A DNA stretch of 64,000 nucleotides from Agrypnia vestita (lineage: Eukaryota; Arthropoda; Insecta; Trichoptera; Phryganeidae), in the NCBI GenBank assembly GCA_016648135.1, contig JADDOH010001561.1, forward strand, positions 62,001 to 126,000. Direction: 5' to 3'. A program made the position numbers and the translations under genes. The notes below the pieces were generated by a model that saw nothing but the letters and a program-made list of their open reading frames with translations, searched no databases and had not been told where the DNA came from. Positions 35,900 through 47,845 of this stretch are shown here, piece by piece. Position 1 is the first letter of the stretch. Each line of letters begins with the position of its first letter.

Positions 35900-38100
35900 A
35901 TGTTTAAAGACATTGAGGTACGAGACATAAGATTTAAACAAGACTTCTTGAGTATTTTAATTTGAAGCTTCCTGTTTCTTCATTAAAGCTGGATTAAGGG
36001 GGAATGCCTACTTCGACATTTCGAAAAAATCGATTTTTAAATTCTCATTTCCTTAAAGCTTGAGGTCTTCAGAATGTCTGGTGAAAATTTCAAGCAAAAA
36101 TTCAAAAAAATAACAATGTTGCTGATGATAGTGACATCTCTTTGTTGATTACGTGCCGCGCCGCACGGCGCCGCGATACACGCAGGTATATGCCAGTCGG
36201 GCTCTTTCGTAATAGAAACGTAAGACCTGTTTCTGTTATGTTTGTGAAGAGTGCTCGATGATATGGGAATTCAAAGCAAGGGGGATTATGGACCTGGAAT
36301 CATGATTTTATGTAAGTTGAAAATTTTTGCGATTTATTCGTTACTCAATTTTCAAGTATGTTTTACTCGAAACCATGTTTTGAAAATCAGTGATCAAAAT
36401 ATCTCGGCAACCACTGAACGGATCAACTTGAAATTTCTAGTGGTTATTCTGTACATAATTATCTAGGCTTCATTGTAGAATTTTTTTAAGTGGCTTAGTT
36501 TTTTTTTATCAGTATAATAAACCTAAATTTTTCCCTAAAAAAACGCTATTTTAATTTCAAACGCGCCATTTTATCAAAAATCTATATTAAAAACCCCTAC
36601 GTCAAAAACTAAATTATAGTGTCCATTTTGATAATCTTTTTTTTTATTCTGACGATTACAGATGAAATGGGAGTGGTCACCGCGAAGGACCTTTTTTTCG
36701 GCAGTCGACAAAACCCAAGAATTTTCGGCCAATGTTGAATATTTTTTTAATAAAAATAAATTAATATATTCTTAAAAGTATGTACATTCATGAAAAAATG
36801 ATACCAATACCATTTGTATAGGTTTTCTTTAAAAAATTCACAAAAGTTGGTACCTTTTTTCGCGCTTTGTAGGTACGTATTCTCCCTTAAAAAGTTATCA
36901 GAAAGGGTGAAAGGTTATGAAAACTGATTAAAAAATCATACTTTAATTCATAAAATTTTTTCTTCTTATTTTCCGTTCGATTTATAATTGAGCGTAAACA
37001 TAAGTTGCAGTTGCACAAAACTTGCGCTAACCGCGGCGCAAAAGTCGTATAGTTATCGACCAGCACACGAGGGATTCCTAGAAAAGTGAAGAACTGGTGT
37101 ACAGACAGCCCTGCGACGCTACCTGAATGCCGAAGTGGTTACGGTGCGCAAGACGTGGGAAATGAGTAACGTACGCGTCAGATTCATTCACACGCTTTTT
37201 CTTGGTTTTCGGCACTTAAAGAGCTGCTACCAGATATACTACTGCGCTTGTAATTATTTTGTTAAGAATAAAGAGCTAAGTGGCGGATTGATCACTTATC
37301 TCGTGTTCACCGTAACATCTCATTTCTGGTTGTTTTCGTCGGTTAGGCTAATGAAGTTTCGTGGAAATATGAAGGGGGAAAAATCCGCACACAATACAAC
37401 AACAAGTGAAATAACTTGTTCTGAGACAATCTGTGATGAATCGGTACAATCTGAATGCCGAAAAAACTAAAAAGAGATTGTTACAGCAATATTGGAATAT
37501 TATTTTGAATTGAACCTAACACAGCAACCTAGATAATGACAACAGTATTTGGTAAAAAAAAAAATATTTCGACATTCGTCACCGAATCATTCGGAGGATC
37601 AAGGAAAGGCGGCTCCCCAACTGCTGACATTATGCGAATGTTGTTCTGAAGAACAAAAACGCAGAGTATAATGAAGAATTGGCATCCGAACATTGCCGTA
37701 GTTACCAATCAAAACAAAACCTTCTGTGGTTTTGATTGGCCCGAATGAAAAAATTTAAAAAAAAGACATTGGATAAAACCTACGATAAAAAAGGGGCAAA
37801 AGACACATCGATCGCCAGAATTGAAGTTACCTTAAGTTTTCATGGAATTTTTCGATGAATATGATTTTTCTTCTAAACAATAATTTCATTTCTTATATTT
37901 CAAGCGAGTATCTTCAAAGTTCTGGTTGAATTTTAATTTCTTTGTACGCCAGATTAGAGGCCGGGAACGAATTACACCAAGAATCGATTCTATGTCCGTC
38001 TGCCTATCAGAAAACCATTAATGACGAATATAGAAGTTTACCGTTATTGTTACGAAATCATTCCGGGTTAGAAACATATGAACCTAACTAAATAATATGA
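35900..38100. other. 35.9-38.1 kb: no recognised gene
   Basis: A moderately GC-rich core (CGCGCCGCACGGCGCCGCGA at about 36157) is flanked by AT-rich DNA. A 111-codon + frame at 37135-37470 ends in a Glu/Ser/Cys-rich tail. No splice signals or domain seen. The TAAGGGGGAATGCCTACTTC opening near 35996 and long A/T runs suggest transposon debris, but I cannot assign a family. Confidence 0.3.
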
Positions 38101-38124
38101 TTTAATTAAGATAAACTATTAATT

Positions 38125-38250
38125 AAGATTAGGGCGGCCACAGGGCTTATTACCTGTATTAGCTGGCTTAAGTGATCACTTTACAAGATGCAATGTTCAC
38201 CGATTCCACCCCGAGAATCACACATAAAAATTTTTAAAGTTGTATATAAT
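38125..38250 (+). mobile_element. Partial copy of MITE family D
   Basis: CCACAGGGCTTATTACCTGT, ATTAGCTGGCTTAAGTGATC and TTCACCGATTCCACC align with the left half of the 9.0- and 25.5-kb copies. Termini are not preserved. Confidence 0.45.
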
Positions 38251-38559
38251 ATGTTTCAAATATTTGATGTAACTATTTTCTAACAATTCCAAATGTGTAT
38301 AATGGACATTGAATTATTACTTTATTGTCAGAATAATACACGTGTGGGAAGGCATTTATTTACCTTGTTCGAAAGGAACCAACAATTTTATTTGGCTTTA
38401 ATACTTTTGCCAAAAACCACAAAAACGTCTCAATGCAGGTGGCGATTCGCTAACATTTATTTATAATATTATGATTTTTATTGTTTCGGTGTTCAGCTGT
38501 GTCTATTTGCGAGTGAATTTGCTTAGTTGGAAGCGCATCATTGTCATCGCCAATTATCA

Positions 38560-38770
38560 TAAAAATATTTGCTTATTTTATTACTCAATTTATTACGCAA
38601 GTCCACGAGCGTCGCAGCGAGCAATCTGAACTTGGCGATGGAGGTTGGCAGTGTCCGGGCAAATGGCACGCCGTTCGATAAACGCGCTGCACTCAATTGT
38701 AATCAATTGTCAGGAATTGCTGGCGCGGGGGTCCGTCCCGAACCCTCCACGCATGGAATGAATTGGCAAT
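38560..38770. promoter_or_regulatory. Candidate conserved cis-regulatory block (speculative)
   Basis: A non-repetitive, GC-richer 200-bp patch contains clustered homeodomain-type AATTG/CAATT cores (ACTCAATTGTAATCAATTGT, then GGAATTG). A 67-codon + frame covers it but has no gene features. The call is on composition and motif clustering only, within what may be a very long intron. Confidence 0.15.
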
Positions 38771-39602
38771 AATAGAACGAATCATTTATTGCATCAAAAT
38801 CGTTTGAAAAGAACGCGGGATTCAGGAGTAAACGAAAGCAACTTTGCCCGTAACACACTGAAATTATAATTTTTTTAATTATACATTTTTTTTAGTTAAC
38901 GATTTCACCTGATGACGAAGGCGTTCTGACGTATGTTGCTGGTAATACCGCGTGCCCGCCCAATATCGATCGATTCCGGCATACTAATCACAGTTACGGT
39001 AATTCTTACGGGAGGAAAACCGAAATGTATTGTGTAAGGTGTAACAATAAAATGGTACACATTATTCTGAATGTAGCGCGTTATCGCGCCTAAAAGAAAA
39101 TTGGCAAATTCAAAATATTTTTACATGGTTGGAAAACTTTTAGAATACAACAGTATTTTTATAAAATCGAGTCGCCACCGCGTCGGTATGTAAGTTACCT
39201 ATTTGTCTAAACAATGAATGGTTTAATTTTAACAAAAGCCTTTTCCACGCTTTATTGTAATCTTATCAATTGTATGTCCGCTTTGTGGTATTGAAAGTAT
39301 ATTTCCAAACGGATGTATTTTACAATTAACATGCATTGCTTTGTAATAAGCAGTCTCTTTGACGAATATTTTTTTGTTAACCTATACCGATTTTTATAAT
39401 AAGACTCGATGTGTATTGTGCAATAAAAAATCGCAAACGGTAAAGAAAAGTAGGAAAAATCCTTAACAAAATGAGACCGTGACGTCATTGTTAAAGAAAA
39501 CGTCACGAATGCATACATACATACATACAGCATACAATAAAATGAGAAGATAATCACGTTTTAAGCGTACCTTTTTCTACGTATCAACATTTATTAAATA
39601 AA

Positions 39603-39750
39603 ATAGCTGTAAACCCTGAAAAATCACGGGACATAATAATTAATTACGACCCTTGCGTGTAATCTGGGCCGCGCGCTGATTGATGTCACACTCGCGCGCC
39701 CGGGCCTCATTAACGGCTAGTCATTATCGGTGTTGTTGTTGTAATTCCAG
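39603..39750 (-). mobile_element. Helitron-like 3' end, second copy of the 7.3-kb version
   Basis: Shares with 7321-7480 the order TAGCTGTAAACCCTGAAAAA, ATCACGGGAC, GGGCCGCGCGCTGATTGA and GTTGTTGTTGTAATTCCAG. The CTAG end is mutated to ATAG. It lacks the exon-like cassette: sequence diverges right after the TTCCAG. Confidence 0.55.
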
Positions 39751-39759
39751 TGCATTCGA

Positions 39760-41180
39760 AATTAGAATAGTTTATGATATACAAAAAGGTACATTTTTCA
39801 AAAAGTGTACACAGTTACAGATTTTCCAACGACAATATATTCTCTACTTATACACAATAAACATTTCTTATATTCTTAATCAAGAAAATATACCGAAAAT
39901 TTATATATAAAAAAGTATTTTTACTATATATATAGCGTGTTGTTTTTAATCGAAAGATTTGAAAACAATCTTTGCTGAATACGGGATAGGCCATATCCAT
40001 ATCGTATAGCATATATAACACACTAAGCGACCCGTAATGTTTATCCGATCAACGTCAACACACCGATCGGTTCGCGAGCCCGATCATTATTCAGGACGCG
40101 AGCTCGGCGTTCGCTCATTGTGTCCGATATACGTATGACAAAATATAATAAAAAACATTCGACGAATTCCTGCGTGAGCCACACCGCGATGTGAGCGTAC
40201 TTGAACTAGGGTATGTGTGACAAATTTAGTGGATAACTGTCGGCTCGTGCCATTAGAAATAACCAGCGCAGTTCGGGAGTCGCGGCAGTCGCATTCCTGG
40301 CGAACCTTGCACTCCATGTACGAAGCGACCCGTAATGTCGGTAAATTAACCCAAATTAAAGGCCACTTGCGCTCCCGCGTATGCAAAGATAATTTGATAC
40401 GCGATTATATAAAACTGGAGCGCGCGCAACCAAACCATCCGCCGAGCACAACTATTCGGCGGAATTATCATTTCAAATAAACAGTTAAAATCGAATCAAA
40501 CAACTTAATTCAAAACATGGTACGGATCCAAAGAATGCCAAACGGCGCCATATTGGCAACCCTGAGGGGCGAGACTTCGGGGAGGACCTCGAAGATGGAG
40601 CGATAGCACTGAAAACGCGAGAAATTGTAGACGGTTGTGGTGAAAACTATTGTAGTGGTGAAAACCGGATCGTAGCGTAAACATAATGATGAAAATCAGA
40701 CATATCGTGGGGTTGTTATGAATTATACAAAAATTATGAACTTCACATTGTAGATAAATGGTGTTAGCGACGAATTACGTATCTGTACATTAATATATAT
40801 GCCTGGAAAAGTTAGGTCCTAACGTAATTTTCCAGCTACTCCTTTTTCAATAAAGTCCAGAATTTTATAAAATCAGATAGATAAAGTTTGCAAAAACAAC
40901 TACAAAATTAACCAAAGCAATAAATAATTTAAACAGATGATTTTAGAAAAAATGTCAAAATTTTAAATTGCGATTACGTTTTAGGGACTTGCCAACATTT
41001 GGCAGTAACCCCGCGATACGTCGCATTATTTTTCCACTCGATTTTCAAATATTTGGCGCACGCACTACCGATCTCCCGAAAAATCACAAACGCCTGTTCA
41101 ATGAAAAAAAAAATACATTACCCATCGTCGAAAGGCGGAGAATGTCTCGGCGTTCGAACAGCAAAGGCGCGAGTGAGTCA
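39760..41180. other. 39.8-41.2 kb: no supportable gene
   Basis: A CpG-richer stretch at 40050-40450 is open on both strands (99 codons -, 87 codons +) without splice signals. A short + frame from 40518 (MVRIQRMPNGAILATLRGET...) is 29 codons. None resembles a known family. Confidence 0.3.
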
Positions 41181-41182
41181 TT

Positions 41183-41359
41183 TTAAAAGGAAGAAAAATA
41201 CCGCGGTAGGTTATTTATAAACGCGCGAATCCCGCGGGGTCCGGGCGGGAGAAGGGAAGCGCGCATACAGACCTTAGGGGCGGCCGGGCGGTAGCGCGCC
41301 AGCACCGGGCGGGCGCGGCTCCTCGGGACGGGGGCCTCGGCCTCCGCGGCCTGCGCCAT
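41183..41359 (-). CDS. Candidate alternative first coding exon (MAQAAEAEAP...)
   Basis: In a second CpG island, an ATG in a reasonable context (GCCG before the ATG... on the - strand) opens 58 codons. The first 29 codons are Ala/Arg/Pro-rich (MAQAAEAEAPVPRSRARPVL...) and reach an AAG|GTCTGT junction at 41273/41272, which could be a poor donor in phase 0. Unspliced, the frame ends at a TAA at 41183-41185. Either this is a first coding exon with a non-ideal donor, or a 58-codon ORF in a GC-rich leader. Codon-level purifying selection cannot be judged from one sequence. No family recognised. Confidence 0.25.
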   Translation of the reverse strand: MAQAAEAEAPVPRSRARPVLARYRPAAPKVCMRASLLPPGPRGIRAFINNLPRYFSSF

Positions 41360-41624
41360 CGGCTCGCTGCTCCCGCGCGACAGTCACGAGCAGTCCAGGC
41401 ACCGCAGCATGCGCGCGACCACCGGACACGCGGGCGCACTTGTGACGGACCGCCGGACCTGCCTCGGACCCCACTCTTCTCGAGGTATCGCGAACGACGA
41501 GATCGCGCCCGATAGGCTGAGGACGCGCGCTGGACAGGTGGGCAGGTGGGCTCCTGGCGTTAGCGGCCGCTGCGGGCGGGACTCCTCGCGGCAATGGTTC
41601 GACAAGTGGTACAATGTTACTTAC

Positions 41625-41755
41625 CGCTATGTGGCAGCGCGGCGTCACGTCCGAAGGAGAGCCGCGAGGATACGGCCACCACCGGAAGCAGATAGCGGTG
41701 ACGGCGGGCGGGCGGCGGGGCGGGGCGAGGCGGGAAAGGAAAAACACATTAGATT
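41625..41755 (-). other. Candidate non-coding first exon (5' UTR) in the 41-kb CpG island
   Basis: On the - strand, GC-rich sequence ends at a perfect donor (ACATAGCG|GTAAGT; last exon base 41625). The right edge is set by the sharp drop in GC near 41755. No convincing ORF continues across it, so I interpret it as a leader exon. The MAQAAEAEAP ORF lies about 270 bp further along the same strand, inside what would be the intron, so the two could be alternative starts. Confidence 0.35.
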
Positions 41756-41764
41756 ATATCATTC

Positions 41765-42980
41765 CATAAGGACATGCAAAACTCTATTCATTTACAATTT
41801 TTCAAAAGTGGTACACATATTTCAACATCCTTGTCTGTCCCGCGAGTTTAGATTCAGCATTTATCCCTTTTTTTGTCGTCGAAGTCGAAGGTAATCATCA
41901 ATTATATCTGCTTTTGTCATTCATACTTATTACCCAGCAAGTAAAAATAAATAAGTAAATAAACCGTTTGCTATCGTGTACTAATTAATATCAATAATTT
42001 AAGTACGTTAAAATGTGAAATAATCGTAATATAAAAATCCGAAAGTTATTCAATGGATTAATGCACGAACATGAAATAAAACAATATATATTAAGTACAA
42101 TCAAAAACATTTATATAATAATTTATAAAGTTAGTGGATGAACGTGCATCGTACAGTATATATTTTCAGATATATTGGGAAATTTATGTATTGCATTAGC
42201 TAGAATGTACTGTGATGAGAGACCTGCGATAAAGGAGTATCCCCTTAGAAGAAGACAGATGTACATACCTAATAATAGTTAGGGTGTATTACCATAAAAC
42301 GTTTAAAAATATATAAGAATATAGTATAGACATAGCATCTTCATTCATAGAAAATTAAACAAACATCTACAGTTATAGTACCAGTTACAAATAATAGTAA
42401 TCAAAAAAAAATCCATGAAATATACGAAGGTAAACAAACAATGAATAAAATATTATAAAAATACATAAATATGTTGGTTTTTCTATTAAAACAAAGAGCA
42501 TCCAATTCACCTGCTTACCTCACACTACACTAAAATTATAAACAAGAACGCTTCTTTGAAAATACACAAAATCATACAGTCATTAAAGGGTTAAGTGTAA
42601 TTCCACACATCGTACGGAATGAAACAAAAATGTGGCTCGGAGTTTGGTCATTTCAGGCATCAGCCGAGAGCGGTCACGCAGCAGGAGTGACGCCGGCGGA
42701 TGAACTCGGCGAGAACAAGAGACATGAAGGAAGGTTTTAGAGAAAGGTGAAATCGCGCAAATCTTTCGATATAAAGAAAACCGCGGAATTGTGTGTGGTA
42801 ATCTACTGACCATATACAATCAAACAGGTGATCGTTAAACACGCATAAATGCCGAGGCTGTGCACTTGTCAACGTTTATGTCAGGTGCTTTTGATGGATG
42901 GAGATGGGTGTTCTACGTTTCCAAATTATTTTATAAAAATAATAAAAACAAAAGGTTTTAAAACAAATTTATTTTTATAC
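41765..42980. other. 41.8-43.0 kb: AT-rich, no gene
   Basis: Frames at 42583-42819 (-) and 42849-43118 (+) are unrecognised; the latter crosses a SINE. Nothing else seen. Confidence 0.35.
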
Positions 42981-42989
42981 ACAGAAAAA

Positions 42990-43070
42990 ATATATCGCAA
43001 TCACCGGGATTCGAACCCGGAACTGCGGAATTATATTACCGGTAGACAGCAATTAAGGGGTCACACCATC
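42990..43070 (-). mobile_element. tRNA-like SINE head (third type)
   Basis: On the - strand a tRNA T-arm with perfect stem, CCGGG-TTCGAAT-CCCGG, is preceded by GTGTGACCCCTTAATTGCTG / TCTACCGGTAATATAATTCC. The 3' side runs into AT-rich DNA without a matching acceptor stem, so SINE-like. Confidence 0.45.
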
Positions 43071-43420
43071 TTGACGTTTAAAAAAAATCGTTTCTTTTTT
43101 ATTTATTTTATCTTATAGTTTGAAGATCTTAGAACAGTTCGTCATCAGTCCTTCAAAAATTCCAAAATTTTGCTTAGTAATTTGAAGCTAGCATGGTAGG
43201 TAAAAAACATTAACTTTATTACCAATAGGCAAGTTTAAAATTATTTTTATATTTTACTACTTAAGTTTTGAGAATAACAGGATCTCTCATTGACAGGTGA
43301 AGTTCTTACAAGTTAAATATTCACCTCTCACTAAAAGATTCTGATACTCTAATAATAAAATATTAAAATATTTTGAATCTCACGCAGAGGTAACGAAGTT
43401 AATGTTTTTAGATTTTTTGA

Positions 43421-43495
43421 TCCCCCTTAATCGGTATAGCGATGGCTAAAGGCTATTGGAAAGTTTTGGGTTCGAGTCCAGGGGATGACAAGATT
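43421..43495 (+). mobile_element. tRNA-like SINE head or tRNA pseudogene
   Basis: CCCCCTTAATCGGTATAGCG then TTTTGGGTTCGAGTCCAGGG forms D-arm-like and B-box parts in correct order and spacing. Stems are imperfect, and the following GATGACAAGATTTTTTCC is SINE-like. Confidence 0.4.
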
Positions 43496-43599
43496 TTTTC
43501 CGTATTTATTTCCAAGTGATTTGTTCAAATTCGTTCTAAGATAACTAACTGTGTTAAAAAAACCGTCCCATAAGAAATAAAATGTGATTTCATTAAAAT

Positions 43600-44110
43600 T
43601 AATAAAAAATAGTAATAAAATTTTGAGCTATGGCTATGATATAAAGATATTTAATTTGTCGTTAATTATGCACTTGTCGGAATTAGCGGTACGGGGTACC
43701 TATTTAATGACAGCACATATTCGTCACGGTGAGCCTTCTTGGTAAACGAAACCAGAACGAGTAGCCAGAAACAATTCCAAGCAAATCGCGACGCGTTCGG
43801 TCGTTGACAGTTTTCCAGAACGGATGTGGAGTTAGGCGCAAATAGATTACTATCGGTAAATATTAAGTGACATAACACTACTACCCAACATAGTCGGGGT
43901 AAACATTTGCAGACTTTCTGATACCCCGTGACTTTGGATGATATGCAAAATAAAATATACGTAGGGGTAACGGCATGTGAACACGTAAATATGCCAATCC
44001 ACACGAAAAGTAACAAAAATACACGTGTAATAAAATAAAATCAAATTCAATAAATATTACACTTTATATAAAAAAAACATCTGAAAAGTTTTCTAAATAA
44101 ATATCATTTG
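43600..44110. other. 43.6-44.1 kb: unrecognised 116-codon minus frame
   Basis: A - frame at 43666-44016 begins with a hydrophobic, signal-peptide-like MLLFVWIGIFTCSHA and is Cys/Phe/Leu-rich throughout. I find no family, splice site or start support. The hydrophobicity may just reflect AT-rich composition. Confidence 0.2.
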
Positions 44111-44120
44111 TTTGAGATAA

Positions 44121-44476
44121 TCTATACAAATCTATAAAGAGGTAAACTTTGTAAGTTTGGATGTAGAAGGTAATCTCCGAAACTACTCATCCGATTTAAA
44201 AAATTCTTTCAACAATATTTAGAATGGACTTTTAGGGTGGACATAGGCTGTATATTATCCCGTCAAAATAAAAGAGCTTTTCGTGGTGACCTATTTTACA
44301 ACAAAATTCGACGAAAAAATGGTCTAGCGATGCGCTTTTTACAAACGCTGCCTTAACGGTAAGAGATATATTTAAACACTTTGTGTAGAGAAGTTGTAGA
44401 ACTCAAAAAGTTCTATGAAAAAGTCCACGACGAAATATATCTATATGTTAAGGTTAATACACAAACTGATAAAATG
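44121..44476 (+). mobile_element. Helitron, non-autonomous (relative of 20965-22244, uninterrupted)
   Basis: It starts TCTATACAAATCTATAAAGA. It aligns through CTCCGAAACTACTCATCCGA, GGTGGACATAGGCTGTATAT, TTTTCGTGGTGACCTATTTT and AGAGAAGTTGTAGAACTCAA. The terminal hairpin is lost; it stops near ..CACAGCTAA. It bridges the site where the other copy holds the hAT element. Confidence 0.65.
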
Positions 44477-44953
44477 TGCACAGCTAATGTAAATATAACA
44501 ATAGCGCATTTCCAAAAGCAGAAATTTTGTGAATCGGAAAAAAGTAAAAATTGCATTGTTTGGTTCAAAAAAGGATTGGTTTTGTTTGGTTCCCAAGTAT
44601 GTATCCAAAATAGAAATGACCATCGCGTACAGATTTAGAATTTCAAAAACACGAAAATGTACAATTCTATTTCACTTCACTCGCAGACAAACACACGAAA
44701 ACTCGCACTCATTGACATCGGCGAAAGCGTCGAATATTTGCATCGAGGCACTGTTGATAAACAACAAAACGCACAAATCGACCGGATATTTCGTCCAAGT
44801 TCAAGGCGACTGACGCGGGGGAATTAGTCTTCGCGGAAACGCAGACCGCGAATAAAGAATCTGAATGAAAAGGGAAAAACGAAAGAACGACGGACATTTA
44901 TTTTTTAAAATATCAACAAATGAACGGGGTAGGAAAATTCGACCAGGGCTTAC

Positions 44954-44981
44954 GTGAAAAGCCGATGACTACGGTTTCCAT
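44954..44981 (-). CDS. Candidate short first coding exon (METVVIGFS-)
   Basis: At the edge of the third CpG island, CACCATGG (optimal Kozak context) opens METVVIGFS plus one base of the next codon. It ends at CAC|GTAAGC, a good donor at 44953. The upstream - strand sequence to about 45250 is very GC-rich and promoter-like. The phase (1) differs from the phase 0 ends at 15207 and 41273, so it would need a different splice partner or belong to a different gene. If unspliced, the frame stops soon after (at ...FPTPFIC). Confidence 0.35.
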
Positions 44982-44984
44982 GGT

Positions 44985-45260
44985 GATCGCGATCTGTCGC
45001 GCGGTCTTCCGGGCCACTGGCGAGCCGGCGTGGAGTGCGGCGCTGCGAAGACTGGCGCTCCGCCCCGACAGCCGGCAGCCGGGAGGCGGAGGACGGTCCT
45101 CGCCGAGCTGGGCCGCCGGCCAGCCGGGCCTCGCTACTCGGTGCCGGCCGGCTGCGCCAGGCCGCGCCGGTCTATACGGGTAAAACTGTATCCGAACGGC
45201 GGCGCGCTGAGTCGAATGGCCCGGCGCTCGGTCAACATGGACATTTTAAAGCGAGATGAG
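44985..45260 (-). promoter_or_regulatory. CpG-rich island upstream of the METVVIGFS exon
   Basis: This strongly GC/CpG-enriched stretch sits in AT-rich surroundings. It is open in several frames on both strands (an 87-codon + strand frame, 44920-45183), as expected from base composition alone. The orientation as a - strand promoter is inferred from the adjacent start and donor. Confidence 0.35.
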
Positions 45261-45367
45261 GAAAAAATACGTCATTGATAAAAACATTCCACCCCGAGTC
45301 GTGAACTTAAGTGACGGGAATTTTAGACGTAAGAGACGAAGAATTCATTGCGTCTAACGCGCGTATA

Positions 45368-45841
45368 CAGGGTGTCTCGTGGCTACCATTAAAAATTTCG
45401 GGGTAGCCCTTCTTCGTTCAAATTTGAATAGAAAATATTCATCACAGCTTGGGTGAAATGTCGACAGTTATAATCGATAAGCGACATCAAAGTTTGCATT
45501 TTTTTTCAATAATCTGACTAAGGAAATTCATTCGCTTTCATATAATTCGAGTCAAATAAAATTATTAAAATATTGCGGAAATTTGAAAAATATTTTTTGT
45601 AAGATATCTGTGATTTTATTTGATCTGTATGAATTTGTAATATTCCATATAAATTACTGTAGTGACAGTCCAAACTTTTACAAAAAATAAGTCAGAAATA
45701 TTGAAATAAAATGCAAACTTTGAAGTCGTTTATCTCCGTAACTGTCGACATTTCATCCAAACCGTAAGGATTTTTTTTCTATTCAAAATAAAATTAAGAA
45801 AGACTATCCCGAAGTTATTCCTACTAACTACGAGACTCCTG
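45368..45841. mobile_element. Palindromic Tc1/mariner-like MITE (copy 5, well preserved)
   Basis: CAGGGTGTCTCGTGGCTACC and the complement of CTAACTACGAGACTCCTG are flanked by TATA on both sides (45364-45367, 45842-45845), i.e. a TA or TATA target duplication. The inner arms (GGGTGAAATGTCGACAGTTA / GTAACTGTCGACATTTCATC) pair closely. 474 bp, no coding. Confidence 0.7.
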
Positions 45842-45849
45842 TATAATAC

Positions 45850-47840
45850 ATATATTTTTGATAAGTAAACCAAAAATACAAAATAAAATTCATTGTTTCC
45901 CATTAATCTTGCCTTTTAACTGGTCTTCTTTTCTGAAATACTAAACAGTGTGTTTGTATATTTACACATTAAATATTTTTATGAGTTGTGCTTGATTTAC
46001 CGCGTGCTATGAAATGAACAATGAAATCCGAGGATATTTCCGTAACCGTCATTTCGGGCCGTCAGAAGCTACATTTTCTCAAAGATAATTGAATAATGGA
46101 TAAAATAATCCCTGCACTGAAAGGACAGCCCTTGCAAATCATTCCAATAAAAATATCAAAGACAATATAATTTATGAAAATATGTGCCATCTAAGAATTC
46201 CCGTAGAAAATAGGATGCTGAAATTTTGCAGAACTTTATCGCTGGGAAAAAAACATAATATGTAAGAGGTCCCCTGTCCCTCGTAATTACATGGACCAAT
46301 CACAGGAATCCGCCATAAAATGTCCTCCTTCCACCTTAATTTTTCCTCCATCTCTGGTTTATGCTGATTCGCACTCCCAACTTAGGTTAACCGCGGCGGT
46401 TTTTGAATAAATGACACGTTATCATCGATGACGTAAATCTATATGACCAATTTTTCAAACTGATTTCATTCCTCCAATCCGATAAACAGGTAATATCAGC
46501 ACCATTTTAAGAGATTAATAGCGTAGTATGTTTTATCGGAGGCTCCCTCAGAATGTAAGAATGTTCTAGTGTCAATTAAAAATATCGCCCTTCAAATTGC
46601 GTTAGAAAATTTCGGGACATTAAAAAATTCAGTGTAAAATGTTGTCATGTTAAAAGAAGATGAACTGTAATATTTAAAAATAGCTTTGTACTCGTAAGAA
46701 AACATATTCCGCGTACATATAAATATTCAGAATCTATTGATTTTTTCAGACACTGAAAACGAATTTTTTGGCCGCGGCCTATCGATTAATGCTTATATTT
46801 TCTTAATTATTATAAATAATGTTAATTTTATTACTTTTATATACGAACAAAGGCGTTATCTAAGTCATTGTCCCGAGAAAGTTGCAGTCTTGCATATAGG
46901 TATATTCTGATATAAATGAATAATAAAAAGTCACATTTTCGGAAAAAAAAAGCCGAAATATGCCTTTGCTGTGAATGTCCAGCCTCATATTTTACATAAT
47001 AAGCTTATATCTTAAATTTTTTGTTGCGCTTCATTAGATTTGCTAGTAGATCATCATTTTTTGATAATGCACTAGTCATAGTCATAGTGATATTAAGTAA
47101 ATAAAAATGATTGTATTTACTAATTTTAAATTAAATTAAAGTAATATCGCGAATATCGCTCGGTGTAATAAATCTATTCAACTAATTGGAAGATAATATT
47201 ATTGTGACATTTCATTCAAAACAAGCTCATTAGGTGATATTATGTTAAGCGTTTTGTGCATTGCACTAGGCACCTATTCAACTGTTTTCCACTCGAGCGG
47301 GCAATAATATGAGACAGACTATATTATTAATGTCTGCGCTCCGTCCATATACATTACATATTATGTCACGTGTCCGGTTGGGTCACCATGTTACGCCCTT
47401 ACTGTTTATCATCGATGTAGGTGTTTAGTAACAGATTAGGGCGCTCTTGAAGGATGCCCTACGATGTTTCCCGTGTGATATCAGTCGACAGCGCGACAAT
47501 TCATCCGAAATGCAAACATGCGGCCGGCACACTACCGGGCTTATCTAGAGGCTACAACTGTTCATCGGTTGTGAAATATTAACTATTGTAAAAAAAATAA
47601 TTACGCCAATTACAAGAAACCTTGCAAAATGATCAGGACTCCGCGAAATTACTAATTTATAAATAAAACTATTTTCACAACAATTGTATAATACAGTAGC
47701 GAAACATGTGCAGAAAAAAGTCCCAACAGAAGCAACAAACACATACGTTATCTCTAGCTGTCTGTAATGGTATCTACGTACATCTCACAAAACAGGAAAT
47801 AAACAAATTACAATCTGTATTTAATGCCGCCGCATTATCA
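45850..47840. other. 45.9-47.8 kb: no gene; possibly conserved non-coding
   Basis: No repeats recognised. Patches at 46270-46440 (CCAATCACAGGAATCCGCCA, TTAACCGCGGCGGTTTTTGA) and 47230-47520 are GC-richer and low in internal repetition. If this is intronic they could be regulatory, but there is no direct evidence. Confidence 0.25.
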
Positions 47841-47845
47841 TTAGC

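Noticed and set aside
37135..37470. 111-codon + ORF as a gene
   Set aside because: No recognisable domain, and flanked by probable transposon debris. Kept only as a note.
41274..41894. 157-codon (-) and 161-codon (+) ORFs across the 41-kb island
   Set aside because: Low-complexity Pro/Arg/Gly/Ala frames that overlap each other and cross the sharp GC boundary. The + frame even runs into AT-rich DNA.
43666..44016. Secreted or membrane protein (hydrophobic N-terminus)
   Set aside because: AT-rich codons inflate Phe/Leu/Ile. No splice context, homologue or start support.
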